64,000 nucleotides of DNA from contig QHVT01000009.1 in assembly GCA_003223645.1 (NCBI GenBank), positions 124,001-188,000 of the forward strand. Direction: 5' to 3'. Below, in pieces: positions 1 through 8,940 of this stretch; within the stretch, counting starts at the first letter, position 1; each line of letters starts with the position of its first letter. The DNA is from Acidobacteriota bacterium (lineage in GTDB: Bacteria; Acidobacteriota; Thermoanaerobaculia; Gp7-AA8). The notes beneath the pieces were generated by a model, which ran no database searches, was not told the origin of the DNA, and saw only the letters and a list, made by a program, of their open reading frames with translations. The translations under genes and the position numbers were made by a program.

Positions 1-369
1 CAGAAGGCGCTCGTCCTCATCACCGACGGCCGCGACACCAGCTCGAAATTCACGTTCGACCAGGCCGTCGAATACGCGCGCCGCGCCGGCGTGCCGATCT
101 ACGCGGTCGGCATCGGCATCCGCGGCAACGACTTGGACGTGCGCTTCAAACTCAGCAAGTTCTGCAGCGAGACCGGCGGCGCGACGTACTACATCGAACA
201 GGCGCGCGACCTCGCGCACGTCTACGATCAAATCCAGGAAGAGCTCCGCTCCCAATACGTCCTCGGCTTCTACCCCGCGCCCGACATCAAGGCCGGCAGC
301 AAGTGGCGCGAGATCGAAGTGAAGACGACCGACGGAAAAGTGAAGACCGTGCGGGGGTATTACCCATGA
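1..369 (+). CDS. C-terminal end of a VWFA-related exoprotein (partial)
   Basis: The reading frame is open from the first base, so the gene starts upstream of the window; only the last 122 codons are visible. They encode the second half of a von Willebrand factor A domain (QKALVLITDGRDTSS) and the ending RSQYVLGFYP...GYYP. The next two genes share this ending almost residue for residue. It is therefore the first visible member of a tandem family of GWxTD/VWFA-related secreted proteins. Its stop codon overlaps the next start codon as ATGA (366-369), so the genes are probably translationally coupled. Whether its unseen N-terminus carries a GWxTD domain like its neighbours is inference. Confidence 0.9.
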   Translation, partial: QKALVLITDGRDTSSKFTFDQAVEYARRAGVPIYAVGIGIRGNDLDVRFKLSKFCSETGGATYYIEQARDLAHVYDQIQEELRSQYVLGFYPAPDIKAGSKWREIEVKTTDGKVKTVRGYYP

Positions 370-2951
370 ACGGTGCTGAGTGCAGAGTGCTGAGTGCTGA
401 GATGGAACGCCGATCGCGGTGCACGTACCCGGCACCCGGCACGCGGCACCCGGCACTTCTCCGCGTCGTTGCTTTTCTCTTCCTCGCGCTCTTCACCTTC
501 TTCGCACTCGCCGCCGACAAGAAACCGGAGCTCTCGCGGCGCGAGCGCAAGGATCGCATCGCCAAACTCGCCGAGCCGTACCGGCAGTTCCTGACCGAAG
601 TCGGACCGATCATTCAAACGTTCGAGCGCGACGCGTTCCTGATGCTCGAAAGTGACGCGCAGCGCGACGCGTTCATCGACGACTTCTGGCGCCGCCGCGA
701 CATCGCGCGCGGCACGACCAACAACGCCGCGCGCAACGAGTACAACACGCGCCTCGAATACGTGCGCGAGAACTTCGAAGGCATCTCTTCCGACCGCGGC
801 ACGATCTATCTCGTGCAGGGACCGCCGCAGGGAATGATCGACGCGAAGTGCCAGCAGTACTTTCAGCCGCTGCAGATCTGGGGCTACGGCTACATCGAAG
901 GCTACGGCCACGAAGTCCGCCTCCTCTTCTACCTGCCGCGCAATCAGCGCGAGTTCCGGTTGTGGGATCCCTTCACCGAGGGAATGGCGGCGCTGCAGTC
1001 GGACGACATCATGTCCAACCACGAGCAGTTCACGATGGAGGACGTCGCCAACAACTGCCGCAACGGAGAAGAGATCGTCGCCGCGCTGGCGATCATGCAG
1101 AACAACCAGTACAAGCTCCGCGACATCTTCAAGCCGCCGGCGATCAACGAAGAAGACATCGGCAAAGTCCTGCGCGCGTCCGTCCTCCTCGACAACAGCG
1201 CGCCGAAGCTCGCCGGCGCCGAACAGAAGATCACTTACCCCGCCGCGAAAGGCGCGAAGACCGACGCGCAGCTGACGATCATGGTTCCGCGCGCGCAGCT
1301 CAAGACCACCACCGCCGGCGCGAGCACGGTGTACACGATCGACGTCGTCGGCGAAGTGTTGCGCGACGAGAAGATGTGGGAGCGCTATCGCTATCGTTTC
1401 GATTTCCCCGGCGACATCAAGGACGAGAAGCTGCCGATCGTCATCGATCGCTTCCTCAAGCCGGCCACGTATCGCTCGCGCGTGAAGATCACCGACGCCT
1501 CGTCGAGAGCGCAGACGATCATCGAGGCCGATCTCGTCGTGCCCGAGCTGGAGATGCCGAAGACCGCGGAGTCGGAGACGCTCGACGTCATTCGCGAAGA
1601 CGTCCAGTCGACGCGCGCGACGCTGCGCATCGTGCCGCTCTCCGAGAGCGTGATCAGCGGACTGACGACCATCCAGACGATCGTCAGCGGCAGCGGCATC
1701 AAGGCCGTCGAGTTCTGGCTCGACGGAAAGAAGATCGCGACGCGTCACGCGCCGCCGTACACGCTCGACCTCGACTTCGGCACCGTGCCGCGCTCGCGGA
1801 AGATCCGCGCCGTCGCGCTCGACGCGCATGACCTCCCGATCACCGGCGACGAGATCGTGATCAACACCGGCACCGATCCGTTCCGCGTGCGCATCGCGTC
1901 GCCCAGGGTCGCGCCGAAGCTCAGCGGACCGACGCGCGTGGAAGTGGAAGCGCGCGTGCCGGAAGGAAAAGAGCTGGCATCGGTCGATCTGTACTGGAAC
2001 GAGACGAAAGTCGCGACGATGTTCGATCCGCCGTTCGTGCAGACCGTGAACATCCCGTCGACTGAAGGCGTCGGCTACTTGCGCGCCGTCGCGACGCTGA
2101 AGGATCCCGACGCGGAACCGGTCGAAGACATCGTGATGGTGAACACGCCCGACTTCATGGAGGAGATCAACGTTCACCTCGTCGAGCTGCCGACGACGGT
2201 ATTGCGCGACGGCAAGCCGGTCAACGATCTGAAGCAGGACGCGTTCAAAGTCCTCGACGACGGGAAGCCGGTCTCGCTCGCGAAGTTCGAGTACGTGAAG
2301 GATCTGCCGCTCTCGATCGGCATGGCCGTCGACGCTTCGGGATCGATGGACGCGAAGATGGCCGCCGCGCGCGCTGCCGGCTCGGCGTTTTTCCAGAACG
2401 TCATGCGCAAGGGCGACAAGGCCTTCCTCGTCGCGTTCGACACGCAGCCGCACATGGTGCAGAAGTGGTCGCAGGATACGAGCGAGATCAACAGCGGCCT
2501 CGCGAAACTGCGCCCCGAAGAATCGACCGCGCTGTACGACGCCGTCGTCTACTCGCTCTACAACTTCCTCGGCGTCAAAGGGCAGAAAGCGCTCGTCCTC
2601 GTCACCGACGGCAAAGACACCTCGTCGAAATTCTCGTTCGAACAGGCGCTCGAGTACGCGCAGCGCGCGGCCGTTCCGATCTACACCATCGGCATCGGCA
2701 TCCGCGCCACCGAGCTCGAGACGCGCAGCAAGCTCAATCGCTTCTGCACCGAGACCGGCGGCACGCCGTACTACATCGACAACGCCACCGAGCTCACGAA
2801 GATCTACAACGACATTCAGAACGAGCTCCGCTCCCAATACGTCCTCGGCTTCTATCCCCCCGCGGACGTAAAAGCGGGCGGCAAGTGGCGCGAAGTGACG
2901 GTGCAGGTTGCAGACGGAAAGGTGAAGACGATACGGGGGTACTACCCGTGA
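366..2951 (+). CDS. GWxTD domain / VWFA-related domain secreted protein
   Basis: This 861-residue protein has a hydrophobic export segment (LLRVVAFLFLALFTFFALAA), then a GWxTD-type domain over about residues 50-210 (FIDDFWRRRDIARG, the DRG-x-IYLVQGPP segment, IWGYGYIEG), beta-rich Ig-like segments, and a C-terminal VWFA-related domain with a MIDAS-like DASGSMD. The likely start is the ATG at 366 in an ATGA overlap with the previous stop; an upstream in-frame codon at 303 lies inside the previous gene. Between the start codon and the export segment lie about 30 residues encoded by short-period repeats (373-459), which look like a repeat inserted in frame. An ATG at 402, just before the export segment, is an alternative start. 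The family is typical of Acidobacteriota; its function is unknown. Confidence 0.88.
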   Translation: MNGAECRVLSAEMERRSRCTYPAPGTRHPALLRVVAFLFLALFTFFALAADKKPELSRRERKDRIAKLAEPYRQFLTEVGPIIQTFERDAFLMLESDAQRDAFIDDFWRRRDIARGTTNNAARNEYNTRLEYVRENFEGISSDRGTIYLVQGPPQGMIDAKCQQYFQPLQIWGYGYIEGYGHEVRLLFYLPRNQREFRLWDPFTEGMAALQSDDIMSNHEQFTMEDVANNCRNGEEIVAALAIMQNNQYKLRDIFKPPAINEEDIGKVLRASVLLDNSAPKLAGAEQKITYPAAKGAKTDAQLTIMVPRAQLKTTTAGASTVYTIDVVGEVLRDEKMWERYRYRFDFPGDIKDEKLPIVIDRFLKPATYRSRVKITDASSRAQTIIEADLVVPELEMPKTAESETLDVIREDVQSTRATLRIVPLSESVISGLTTIQTIVSGSGIKAVEFWLDGKKIATRHAPPYTLDLDFGTVPRSRKIRAVALDAHDLPITGDEIVINTGTDPFRVRIASPRVAPKLSGPTRVEVEARVPEGKELASVDLYWNETKVATMFDPPFVQTVNIPSTEGVGYLRAVATLKDPDAEPVEDIVMVNTPDFMEEINVHLVELPTTVLRDGKPVNDLKQDAFKVLDDGKPVSLAKFEYVKDLPLSIGMAVDASGSMDAKMAAARAAGSAFFQNVMRKGDKAFLVAFDTQPHMVQKWSQDTSEINSGLAKLRPEESTALYDAVVYSLYNFLGVKGQKALVLVTDGKDTSSKFSFEQALEYAQRAAVPIYTIGIGIRATELETRSKLNRFCTETGGTPYYIDNATELTKIYNDIQNELRSQYVLGFYPPADVKAGGKWREVTVQVADGKVKTIRGYYP
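373..459. repeat. Heptad repeats at the 5' end of the GWxTD gene
   Basis: There are four imperfect copies of a 7-bp unit (TGCTGAG type, 373-402), then about four copies of a GGCACCC-type 7-bp unit (426-459). The first half matches one arm of the complete palindrome at 12133-12205. The second arm is missing here, so this looks like a half-copy. It encodes the stretch between the start codon and the signal peptide. Confidence 0.7.
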
Positions 2952-5506
2952 CCTGTCATCCCGAACGGAGTGAGGGACCTGGGCGGGCGGGGCGCGAAAT
3001 GCGTTCGCCGCAGCCCCACCCGCCCAGGTCCCTCGCTACGCTCGGGATGACATTGTGTTTGCTCGTGGCATGCACGCTGTCAGCCGCCGACGCGCCTCTC
3101 ACCCGCGCCGAACAGCAGAAGCGCTTAGCTGCCCTCTCCGAAGAACACCGGCAGTTCCTCATCGACGTCGAGCCGCTCATGCAGCCGGCCGAACGCGACG
3201 CGTTCCTGCGTCTCGAGACCGGCGCGCAGCGCGACTCCTTCATCGAAGACTTCTGGCGCCGCCGCGACATCGCGCGCGGCACCACCAATCACGCCGCGCG
3301 CGCCGAGTACACCGAGCGCCTCGACTTCGTGAAGCAGAACTTCGAGAAGGTCAACTCCGATCGCGGCAAGGTCTATCTGCTGCAGGGACCGCCGATCGAA
3401 ATTCTCGACATCAACTGCCCGTCGGAATGGCAGCCGATCCAGATCTGGCGCTATGACTACATCGAAGGACTCGGACACGACTTCTGGCTGATCTTCTATG
3501 TGCCGCGCGGGTTTCGCGAATACCGCCTCTGGCAGCCGATCAAAGGACGCCTCGCCTGGATGTCGGTCGACGATCTCCGCGCCGACCGCATGGCGAGCCT
3601 GATGCCGGGCGGCGGCGGCTGCCGCAACAGCGACATTCTCGCCAAGGCGATCGGCATCGTGATCGAAGACGCCGATCACGTTCCACGCGTAACGGAAGTG
3701 CCGCGCGTGAACGACGAAGACATGAGCCGCCTCCTGCGCGCGGCCGTGCTCAGCGATCCAAACGCCCCGCCCCTCGGATGCGCGGACATGAGCGTCGCGT
3801 ACGCGCGCGGCATCGGCCTGAAGACCGACGCGCAGATCACGATCTACATCGCGCGCGACCAGCTGAAGACCACGACCACCGGCGGCGTGTCGGTCTACAC
3901 CGTCGACGTCACCGGCGAAGTGATCCGCGACGGCAAGATGTGGGAGAAGTATCGCTATCGCTTCGATTTTCCGGGCGACATCAACGAAGACCGCCTGCCG
4001 ATCGTCATCGATCGATTGCTGCGGCCGGCGACGTATCAGTCGCGCATCAAGATCGCCGACGCGACGACGCACGCGCAGACGATTCTCGAAGACGTGCTCG
4101 TCGTCCCGCAGATCGCGACGCCGCAGAACAACGAGTCCAACACCGTCGACGCGATTCGCGAAGACATGATGTCGTCGCGCGCATCGGTGCGCATCGTGCC
4201 GCTGCCCGACGGCGTGATCTCCGGCGTCACCACGATCGCCACGATCCTCGGCGGCAGCGGCATCAGCGCCGTCGAGTTCTGGCTCGACGGAAAGAAGATC
4301 GCTACGCGCCGCCGCCCGCCCTACGCGCTCGACCTCGACTTCGGCACCATGCCGCGCGCGCGGCAGATCCGGGCCGTCGCCCTCGACTCGCACGACGCCG
4401 TCATCACCGGCGACGAGATCCTCGTCAACGGCGGAGGCGATCCGTTCCGCGTCCGCATCGTCTCGCCGCGCATCGCGCCGAAAGTCCACGGCCCGACGCG
4501 CGTCGAGATCGAGGCGCACGTCCCCGCCGGCAAGGAGCTCGGCGCGATCGAGCTCTATTACAACCAGCGCCGCGTCGCCACGATGTACGACTGGCCCTTC
4601 GTGCAGACCGTGAACATCCCCGCGACCGACGGCGTTGGATACCTGCGCGCCGTCGCCACGCTCAACGATCCCGACGCCGCGCCGATGGAAGACGTCGTAA
4701 TGATCAATACGCCGGCGTTCATGGACATCGTCGACGTGCATCTCGTCGAGCTGCCGACGACCGTGCTGCGCGGCGGGAAACCGGTGAATGATCTCAAGCA
4801 GGATGCGTTCAAAGTGCTTGACGACGGAAAGCCGGTCGAGCTGGCGAAGTTCGAGTACGTGAAGGACCTGCCGCTCTCGATCGGCATGGCCGTCGACACC
4901 TCGTCGTCGATGGATCCGAAGATGGCGATGGCGCGCGGCGCGGCGGCGGAGTTTTTCCGCAACGTCATGCGCAAGGACGACAAGGCGTTCATCGTCGCGT
5001 TCGACTCGCAGCCGCACATCGTGCAGACCTGGTCGTCGAGTCTCAACGAGATCAACGGCGGCCTGGCGAAATTGCGCGCCGAGGAGTCGACGTCGCTCTA
5101 TGACGCCGTCGTGTATTCGCTCTATCACTTTCAGAACGTGAAGGGACAGAAGGCGCTCGTGCTCGTTACCGACGGCAAAGACACGGCGTCGAAATTCACC
5201 TATGAGCAGGCGCTCGAATATGCGCAGCGCGCCGCGGTGCCGATTTACGCGGTCGGCCTCGGCATTGGCAAGCTCGAGCTCGACACGCGCGGAAAACTCG
5301 GCCGCCTCTGCGCCGAGACCGGCGGCACCGTCTACTACATCAACGAAATCCGCGACCTGATCAAAATCTACAATGACATTCAGGACGAGCTTCGCTCACA
5401 ATACCTTCTCGGCTTCTATCCGCAGGCCAAAGGCACGCGCTGGCGCGAAGTCAGCGTGAACGTCGCCGACGCGAGAGTGAAAACGATTCGCGGCTATTAC
5501 CCCTGA
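2948..5506 (+). CDS. GWxTD domain / VWFA-related domain secreted protein (paralogue)
   Basis: The protein is a paralogue of the upstream gene over its full length: a GWxTD domain (FIEDFWRRRDIARG, IWRYDYIEG), Ig-like middle, and a VWFA-related domain with MIDAS motif DTSSSMD and terminal GYYP. A GTG at 2948 overlaps the previous stop (GTGA), mirroring the ATGA junction upstream, and gives 852 residues. The next 100 bases are a dispersed palindrome read in frame (CHPERSEGPG...PPRSLATLG), then the export segment (MTLCLLVACTLSAAD). The ATG at 2999 and the ATG at 3047, both inside the palindrome, are alternative starts. LLVAC could be a short lipobox, though the N-region would lack charge. It overlaps the convergent gene at its 3' end by 10 bases. 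Confidence 0.86.
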   Translation: MTCHPERSEGPGRAGREMRSPQPHPPRSLATLGMTLCLLVACTLSAADAPLTRAEQQKRLAALSEEHRQFLIDVEPLMQPAERDAFLRLETGAQRDSFIEDFWRRRDIARGTTNHAARAEYTERLDFVKQNFEKVNSDRGKVYLLQGPPIEILDINCPSEWQPIQIWRYDYIEGLGHDFWLIFYVPRGFREYRLWQPIKGRLAWMSVDDLRADRMASLMPGGGGCRNSDILAKAIGIVIEDADHVPRVTEVPRVNDEDMSRLLRAAVLSDPNAPPLGCADMSVAYARGIGLKTDAQITIYIARDQLKTTTTGGVSVYTVDVTGEVIRDGKMWEKYRYRFDFPGDINEDRLPIVIDRLLRPATYQSRIKIADATTHAQTILEDVLVVPQIATPQNNESNTVDAIREDMMSSRASVRIVPLPDGVISGVTTIATILGGSGISAVEFWLDGKKIATRRRPPYALDLDFGTMPRARQIRAVALDSHDAVITGDEILVNGGGDPFRVRIVSPRIAPKVHGPTRVEIEAHVPAGKELGAIELYYNQRRVATMYDWPFVQTVNIPATDGVGYLRAVATLNDPDAAPMEDVVMINTPAFMDIVDVHLVELPTTVLRGGKPVNDLKQDAFKVLDDGKPVELAKFEYVKDLPLSIGMAVDTSSSMDPKMAMARGAAAEFFRNVMRKDDKAFIVAFDSQPHIVQTWSSSLNEINGGLAKLRAEESTSLYDAVVYSLYHFQNVKGQKALVLVTDGKDTASKFTYEQALEYAQRAAVPIYAVGLGIGKLELDTRGKLGRLCAETGGTVYYINEIRDLIKIYNDIQDELRSQYLLGFYPQAKGTRWREVSVNVADARVKTIRGYYP
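2954..3052. repeat. Dispersed palindrome covering the 5' end of the second GWxTD gene
   Basis: Arms of about 34 bases (TGTCATCCCGAACGGAGTGA... and its near-complement ending GGGATGACA) enclose a GC-rich loop. The second arm supplies an ATG directly before the signal peptide. The arm matches in type a palindrome (TCATCCCGAGCG...) that I recall as common in Acidobacteriota and other environmental genomes. Confidence 0.85.
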
Positions 5507-6024
5507 CCTGAAAATTCTCGTTCCCCTTCCTCTTGAGGGACAGACACCCGCGCCGGTTGCGTCCGGATCAATCTTGCGCGCGCGGCCTCCACTTCCGCGA
5601 CCACTGGAATTGACGATACCGTATCGGTCTCATTCGGAAATGCGAGATTCCGCATCGCCGCGTGAATATTGAGACGTCCGCGCAGGTCCGCGAGGCTTCC
5701 ATTACAGCGACGGATGGTGTCCGCCGTCAGCAGCAGCACGAGACTGTTGCGCGTGCGGGCGAGCACACACGGCAGAGGCTCGCTGCCGACGGCCGCCTTC
5801 ATTTCCGCGGTCAACTCGTCTTTGTGAACGTAATCGACCGGAACGCCGATCGTGTCGCGGCACGTTTTCCATTCCGCTTTTTCACCGGCCAGCGAATGCG
5901 TCAGCGCACAAAGCGGACAGCCATTGATGCTCAACAGCTTCTTGGCGGAATCGACGATCGCGGCCAGCGTCCCGGAATTTGCGTTGTAGGCAAAGTACAG
6001 ACGCGTAATCAGTTCTTTGTCCAT
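5497..6024 (-). CDS. Small CxxC protein of unknown function
   Basis: This is a 175-residue protein if it starts at the ATG at 6024; the frame is open 19 codons further upstream but that part looks non-coding. The visible features are a CPLC motif followed by THSLAGEKAEWKTC near residue 40. The motif suggests a thioredoxin-like or metal-binding cysteine pair, but I do not recognise the family. There is no signal peptide, so it is probably cytoplasmic. It converges on the VWFA-type gene and their ends overlap by 10 bases. A cysteine in the C-terminal part (RRCNGS) may also take part. Confidence 0.6.
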   Translation of the reverse strand: MDKELITRLYFAYNANSGTLAAIVDSAKKLLSINGCPLCALTHSLAGEKAEWKTCRDTIGVPVDYVHKDELTAEMKAAVGSEPLPCVLARTRNSLVLLLTADTIRRCNGSLADLRGRLNIHAAMRNLAFPNETDTVSSIPVVAEVEAARARLIRTQPARVSVPQEEGEREFSGQG

Positions 6025-6118
6025 GTGGCAAGCTATCCCCCCGCCCGCGCGTTGCAACGCCGAGGCCAGAGGGGACGCCATCTCCCCTTCCGCGCGCTAT
6101 TCGTGACGGACGGCGAGC

Positions 6119-6448
6119 CTACGGATCACAACATCCGCCCGGCGCATAGCCGGCCTTGATCGCTTCATCGCGGGTCTTGAACTTCGCCGTACAGTTCGTA
6201 CAAGACGCGTACCTGCACGTCGCACGATGAAATTTATGCGAACGCGTATTTCCGAAATACTGAGCGTCCGCATTCGGCGCAACCTTCGCTTGCGCGTCAG
6301 CCGGACCGCATGACCCGCATGGACGATTGCTGGCATCGACGGACGGGCTACGCGTAGTACCGTGAAACGGCTCGTTCGCGTGCACCAACAGAAATGCAAT
6401 TGCTGCCGCGAACCATAGGGCCGCCCAAGCTGCCTGATCCCGTCTCAT
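6119..6448 (-). CDS. Membrane-anchored Ada-like metal-binding domain protein
   Basis: The protein has 109 residues. An N-terminal hydrophobic segment (AAWAALWFAAAIAFLLVHA, about residues 6-25) should act as signal or anchor. The C-terminal 45 residues (YFGNTRSHKFHRATC ... EAIKAGYAPGGCC) follow the pattern of the small Ada-type or sunset metal-binding domain, often seen at the end of secreted nucleases and lipoproteins: Y-x-GN-x-x-SxKFH, then cysteines, then A-x-x-AGY-x-P. The Cys spacing suggests a zinc site. The role is unknown. It lies alone between the CxxC gene and a palindrome. Confidence 0.65.
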   Translation of the reverse strand: MRRDQAAWAALWFAAAIAFLLVHANEPFHGTTRSPSVDASNRPCGSCGPADAQAKVAPNADAQYFGNTRSHKFHRATCRYASCTNCTAKFKTRDEAIKAGYAPGGCCDP

Positions 6449-6537
6449 GACGATCGCCGCGCCACCTTCTTCATCGACTGGTGTGTCTACTCATACAACA
6501 CGATTCAATGCAGAAGGAGGGGTTCCGGAAAAGTTTT

Positions 6538-6670
6538 GTGGGTGCCGCTGCCCTCAGCGGCACCGCCGGCTTTGCCGGCTGGCGGCGCTTTCGTGCCGCT
6601 GCGACCGCTGAAGGCAGCGGTCGCCACATTCTCACGAAAGCAGTGGAGCGGCGGCCGCCCTCGGCCGCCG
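6538..6670. repeat. Palindrome of the CCGCTGCCCTCAGCGG family plus a half palindrome
   Basis: An inverted repeat at 6538-6629 carries GCCGCTGCCCTCAGCGGC in one arm and GACCGCTGAAGGCAGCGGTC in the other. It is followed at 6643-6670 by one arm of the GTGGAGCGG palindrome family. No credible gene lies in 6449-6699; this repeat fills the gap. Confidence 0.8.
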
Positions 6671-6699
6671 AAAAACAGGAGGGACGGGGGATTCCTCGC

Positions 6700-7647
6700 T
6701 TAATCCCCCTGCGTCACGTGCTCTTTCCGCTCCTGCGCCGCGCGTTCGCGTTCCGCTGCTTTTTCCGCGCGTCTGCGATTCGCTTCTTCTTTCAATCGCT
6801 TCGCGATCGCGGTGCCGGTCTCGGTCGTGGCGAGTCCGCCCTCGGCGGTCTCGCGCAGTCCGCGCGGGAGGGAGCGGCCGATCCGCACCATCGCCTCCAC
6901 GATCTCGTCCATCGGAATGACGGATTCGACTCCCGCGAGCGCGAGTTGCGCCGCTGTCAGGCCGTGCACGGCGAAGAGCGCGTTGCGTTTCACGCACGGC
7001 ACTTCCACCAGTCCGCCGACCGGATCGCACACGAGGCCGAGAGTGTTTTTGAGCGCGAGCGCGGCCGCGTGAATCGACTGACGCGTATTGCCGCCCATCA
7101 TGTAAGCGACGCCCGCGGCTCCCATGGACGACGCCACGCCGACTTCGTTCTGGCATCCGCCCGCCGCGCCGGAAATGTTCGCCGACAGCGCGATGATCGA
7201 GCCGATTCCGCCCGCCACCACGAGCGCGCGCACGGTCGTCTCCGGATCGACGTTACGCTCTTCTTCGAGCGCCAGCAGCATCCCCGGGACCACGCCGCCC
7301 GCGCCGGCCGTCGGCGCCGCGACGATCACGCCCATCCGCGCGTTCTCACCCATCACCGACAGCGCGTACAACTCCGCCTTGACGGTAAGAGGATCGAGGA
7401 ACGTGCGTCCTTCCTGAAACGCCCTGTTCAACAGCTGCGCTTCGTGCCCGACCAGCCGCCCCATCGACTCGCCGCTGCTGCTCTTCCCGCGCTCCACACA
7501 GTCGCGCATTACCGCGCGCCGCTTGCGCAGCGCCTCGACGATCTGCTCCGCGGGAACCGCGTGCTCCTGCTCGTCGGCTTCGAGAAAGACGTCCGCAAGA
7601 TCGCGCGTCGCGGCGATCTCTTCGAGTTGCTTGAAAGATTCGATCAT
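6700..7647 (-). CDS. sdaAA: L-serine dehydratase, iron-sulfur-dependent, alpha subunit
   Basis: This 315-residue protein is the catalytic subunit of the two-subunit iron-sulfur L-serine ammonia-lyase, which converts L-serine to pyruvate and ammonia in the cytoplasm. Family signatures are SSSGESMGR near residue 57, the glycine-rich APTAGAGGVVPG, and cysteines in GAAGGCQNE, LVCDPVGG and VEVPCVKRN, which hold the 4Fe-4S cluster. The last 40 residues are an Ala/Arg/Glu-rich helical tail, longer than usual. It is transcribed after the beta subunit (7815-8498), with a long palindrome between them. Only a weak ribosome binding site is visible before the ATG. Confidence 0.95.
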   Translation of the reverse strand: MIESFKQLEEIAATRDLADVFLEADEQEHAVPAEQIVEALRKRRAVMRDCVERGKSSSGESMGRLVGHEAQLLNRAFQEGRTFLDPLTVKAELYALSVMGENARMGVIVAAPTAGAGGVVPGMLLALEEERNVDPETTVRALVVAGGIGSIIALSANISGAAGGCQNEVGVASSMGAAGVAYMMGGNTRQSIHAAALALKNTLGLVCDPVGGLVEVPCVKRNALFAVHGLTAAQLALAGVESVIPMDEIVEAMVRIGRSLPRGLRETAEGGLATTETGTAIAKRLKEEANRRRAEKAAERERAAQERKEHVTQGD

Positions 7648-7651
7648 TTTG

Positions 7652-7808
7652 TCAGTTTATCCCGCGCGCAGACGCGGGATCTCCGGTTACACCGCGCGAA
7701 GCTCTCCTACGGGCGCAAAACACAACACCGCGGCGGTTCGATCTCTTCATTGGTGCTGCTGATCGCGGTGTCACCCGAGATCCCGCGTCTGCGCGCGGGA
7801 TAAACTGA
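7652..7808. repeat. Long inverted repeat between the two serine dehydratase genes
   Basis: Near-perfect arms of about 45 bases (7652-7696 and 7764-7808, core CAGTTTATCCCGCGCGCAG) enclose a loop of about 67 bases. The repeat ends 5 bases before the sdaAA start codon and 6 bases after the sdaAB stop codon, so it fills the whole intercistronic space. Confidence 0.9.
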
Positions 7809-7814
7809 AAAAAC

Positions 7815-8498
7815 TCACGGGATGCGGTCGAGATACCGCGCATCCTCCACGTCCTCTGCGGAACAGATGCGGCGCAGCGCCTCTTCCGATAATGGCGAGT
7901 CGACGTCGATCTGCATGAACGCGTCCTTGCCGCGCTGTTTGCGCGAACAATAGAGCGACGCGATATTGATTCCTTCTTCCGCAATCGCTTTCGTCACCTC
8001 GGAGATCATGCCCGGCCGGTCGCGATAGAACAGCAGCAGCGTCGGCGAGTCGCCTTTGAAGCGCGTCTGAAAGCCGTTGATCTTGAAGACTTCAATCACC
8101 CCGCCGCCAATCGACGACCCGACGATCTCCGCTTCGCGCCTGGGACCCTTGATCGCCACGCGCACCGTGTTTGGATGCACATCACCGAGGTCCTCCTCGG
8201 CGAACTCGATCGTCACCCCCATCTGCTCGGCGATGCGAATCGCCTCGGGGATGCGCGGATCGTCGACATTCAACCCGATCGCCCCGCCGACGAGCGCGAA
8301 GTCCGACCCATGCCCGCGATACGTCGCCGCCAGCGGCGGATGCAGAAAGAAATGCACCTCGACCGGATCCTCATCAATGATCTCGTGCGCCACGCGCCCG
8401 AGACGCGCCGTGCCGGCCGTGTGCGAGCTCGAGGGGCCGACCATCACCGGACCCATGACGTCGAGAATGCTGACTTTGCGATCGTGGCGTGTGGCCAT
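7815..8498 (-). CDS. sdaAB: L-serine dehydratase, iron-sulfur-dependent, beta subunit
   Basis: At 227 residues the protein has the usual length for this subunit when started at the ATG at 8498; the frame extends 35 codons further but that stretch is atypical. The SDH-beta domain is N-terminal (VSILDVMGPVMVGPSSSHTAG), with the SSSHTAG motif of the family, and an ACT domain is C-terminal (LLLFYRDRPGMISEVTKAIAE onward, about residues 150-227). It forms the heterodimeric enzyme with the downstream alpha subunit. The gene order beta then alpha is common for two-gene versions of this enzyme. Confidence 0.93.
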   Translation of the reverse strand: MATRHDRKVSILDVMGPVMVGPSSSHTAGTARLGRVAHEIIDEDPVEVHFFLHPPLAATYRGHGSDFALVGGAIGLNVDDPRIPEAIRIAEQMGVTIEFAEEDLGDVHPNTVRVAIKGPRREAEIVGSSIGGGVIEVFKINGFQTRFKGDSPTLLLFYRDRPGMISEVTKAIAEEGINIASLYCSRKQRGKDAFMQIDVDSPLSEEALRRICSAEDVEDARYLDRIP

Positions 8499-8700
8499 GC
8501 GGGGACGAAGTCTATCCGAGTCTGCTGCCCGGCACATCGTGCATCGCTGATGCTGCTGAGAACATGCAGAAGCCCTGTCGGAGGAGTTAGCCCGACGGAG
8601 CACGGTTCGAAAAAATGACGACGCCGCACGGGATGCGTGAAGAAGTTCACGAACCCCAGATGAACTTGCGAATCAGCCGGGTATGACTTACTATCATACT

Positions 8701-8940
8701 ATGGCACGAGCGAAGATTGCGATCACAGTCGACGAACAGGCGCTTGCGGAGATCGACCGGTTGGTGCAACAGGGTGTCTTTCCGAATCGAAGCAAAGCGA
8801 TTGAAGACGCACTCCACGAACGCATCATGCGTCTCCAGCGTTCGAGACTCGCTCGTGAATGTGCCAAGCTCGTCAAGTCCGAAGAGCAGGCGATTGCTGA
8901 TGAAGGTTATGTTGGGGAGGGCGAATGGCCCGAATATTAA
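8701..8940 (+). CDS. Ribbon-helix-helix antitoxin (CopG/ParD-like)
   Basis: This 79-residue protein starts [21 protein letters not shown], the beta strand and first helix of a ribbon-helix-helix fold, followed by [14 protein letters not shown], the second helix. The C-terminus is acidic ([19 protein letters not shown]), fitting toxin neutralisation. An in-frame start at 8683 exists, but the ATG at 8701 begins the domain exactly. It overlaps the MazF-type toxin gene by 16 bases and should repress the operon jointly with it. Confidence 0.9.
   Translation: MARAKIAITVDEQALAEIDRLVQQGVFPNRSKAIEDALHERIMRLQRSRLARECAKLVKSEEQAIADEGYVGEGEWPEY

Noticed and set aside
360-2837. 825-codon open frame on the minus strand opposite the GWxTD gene
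   Set aside because: It has Arg/Asp/Val-rich shadow composition, lies fully antisense to a gene with clear domains, and has no motif of its own.
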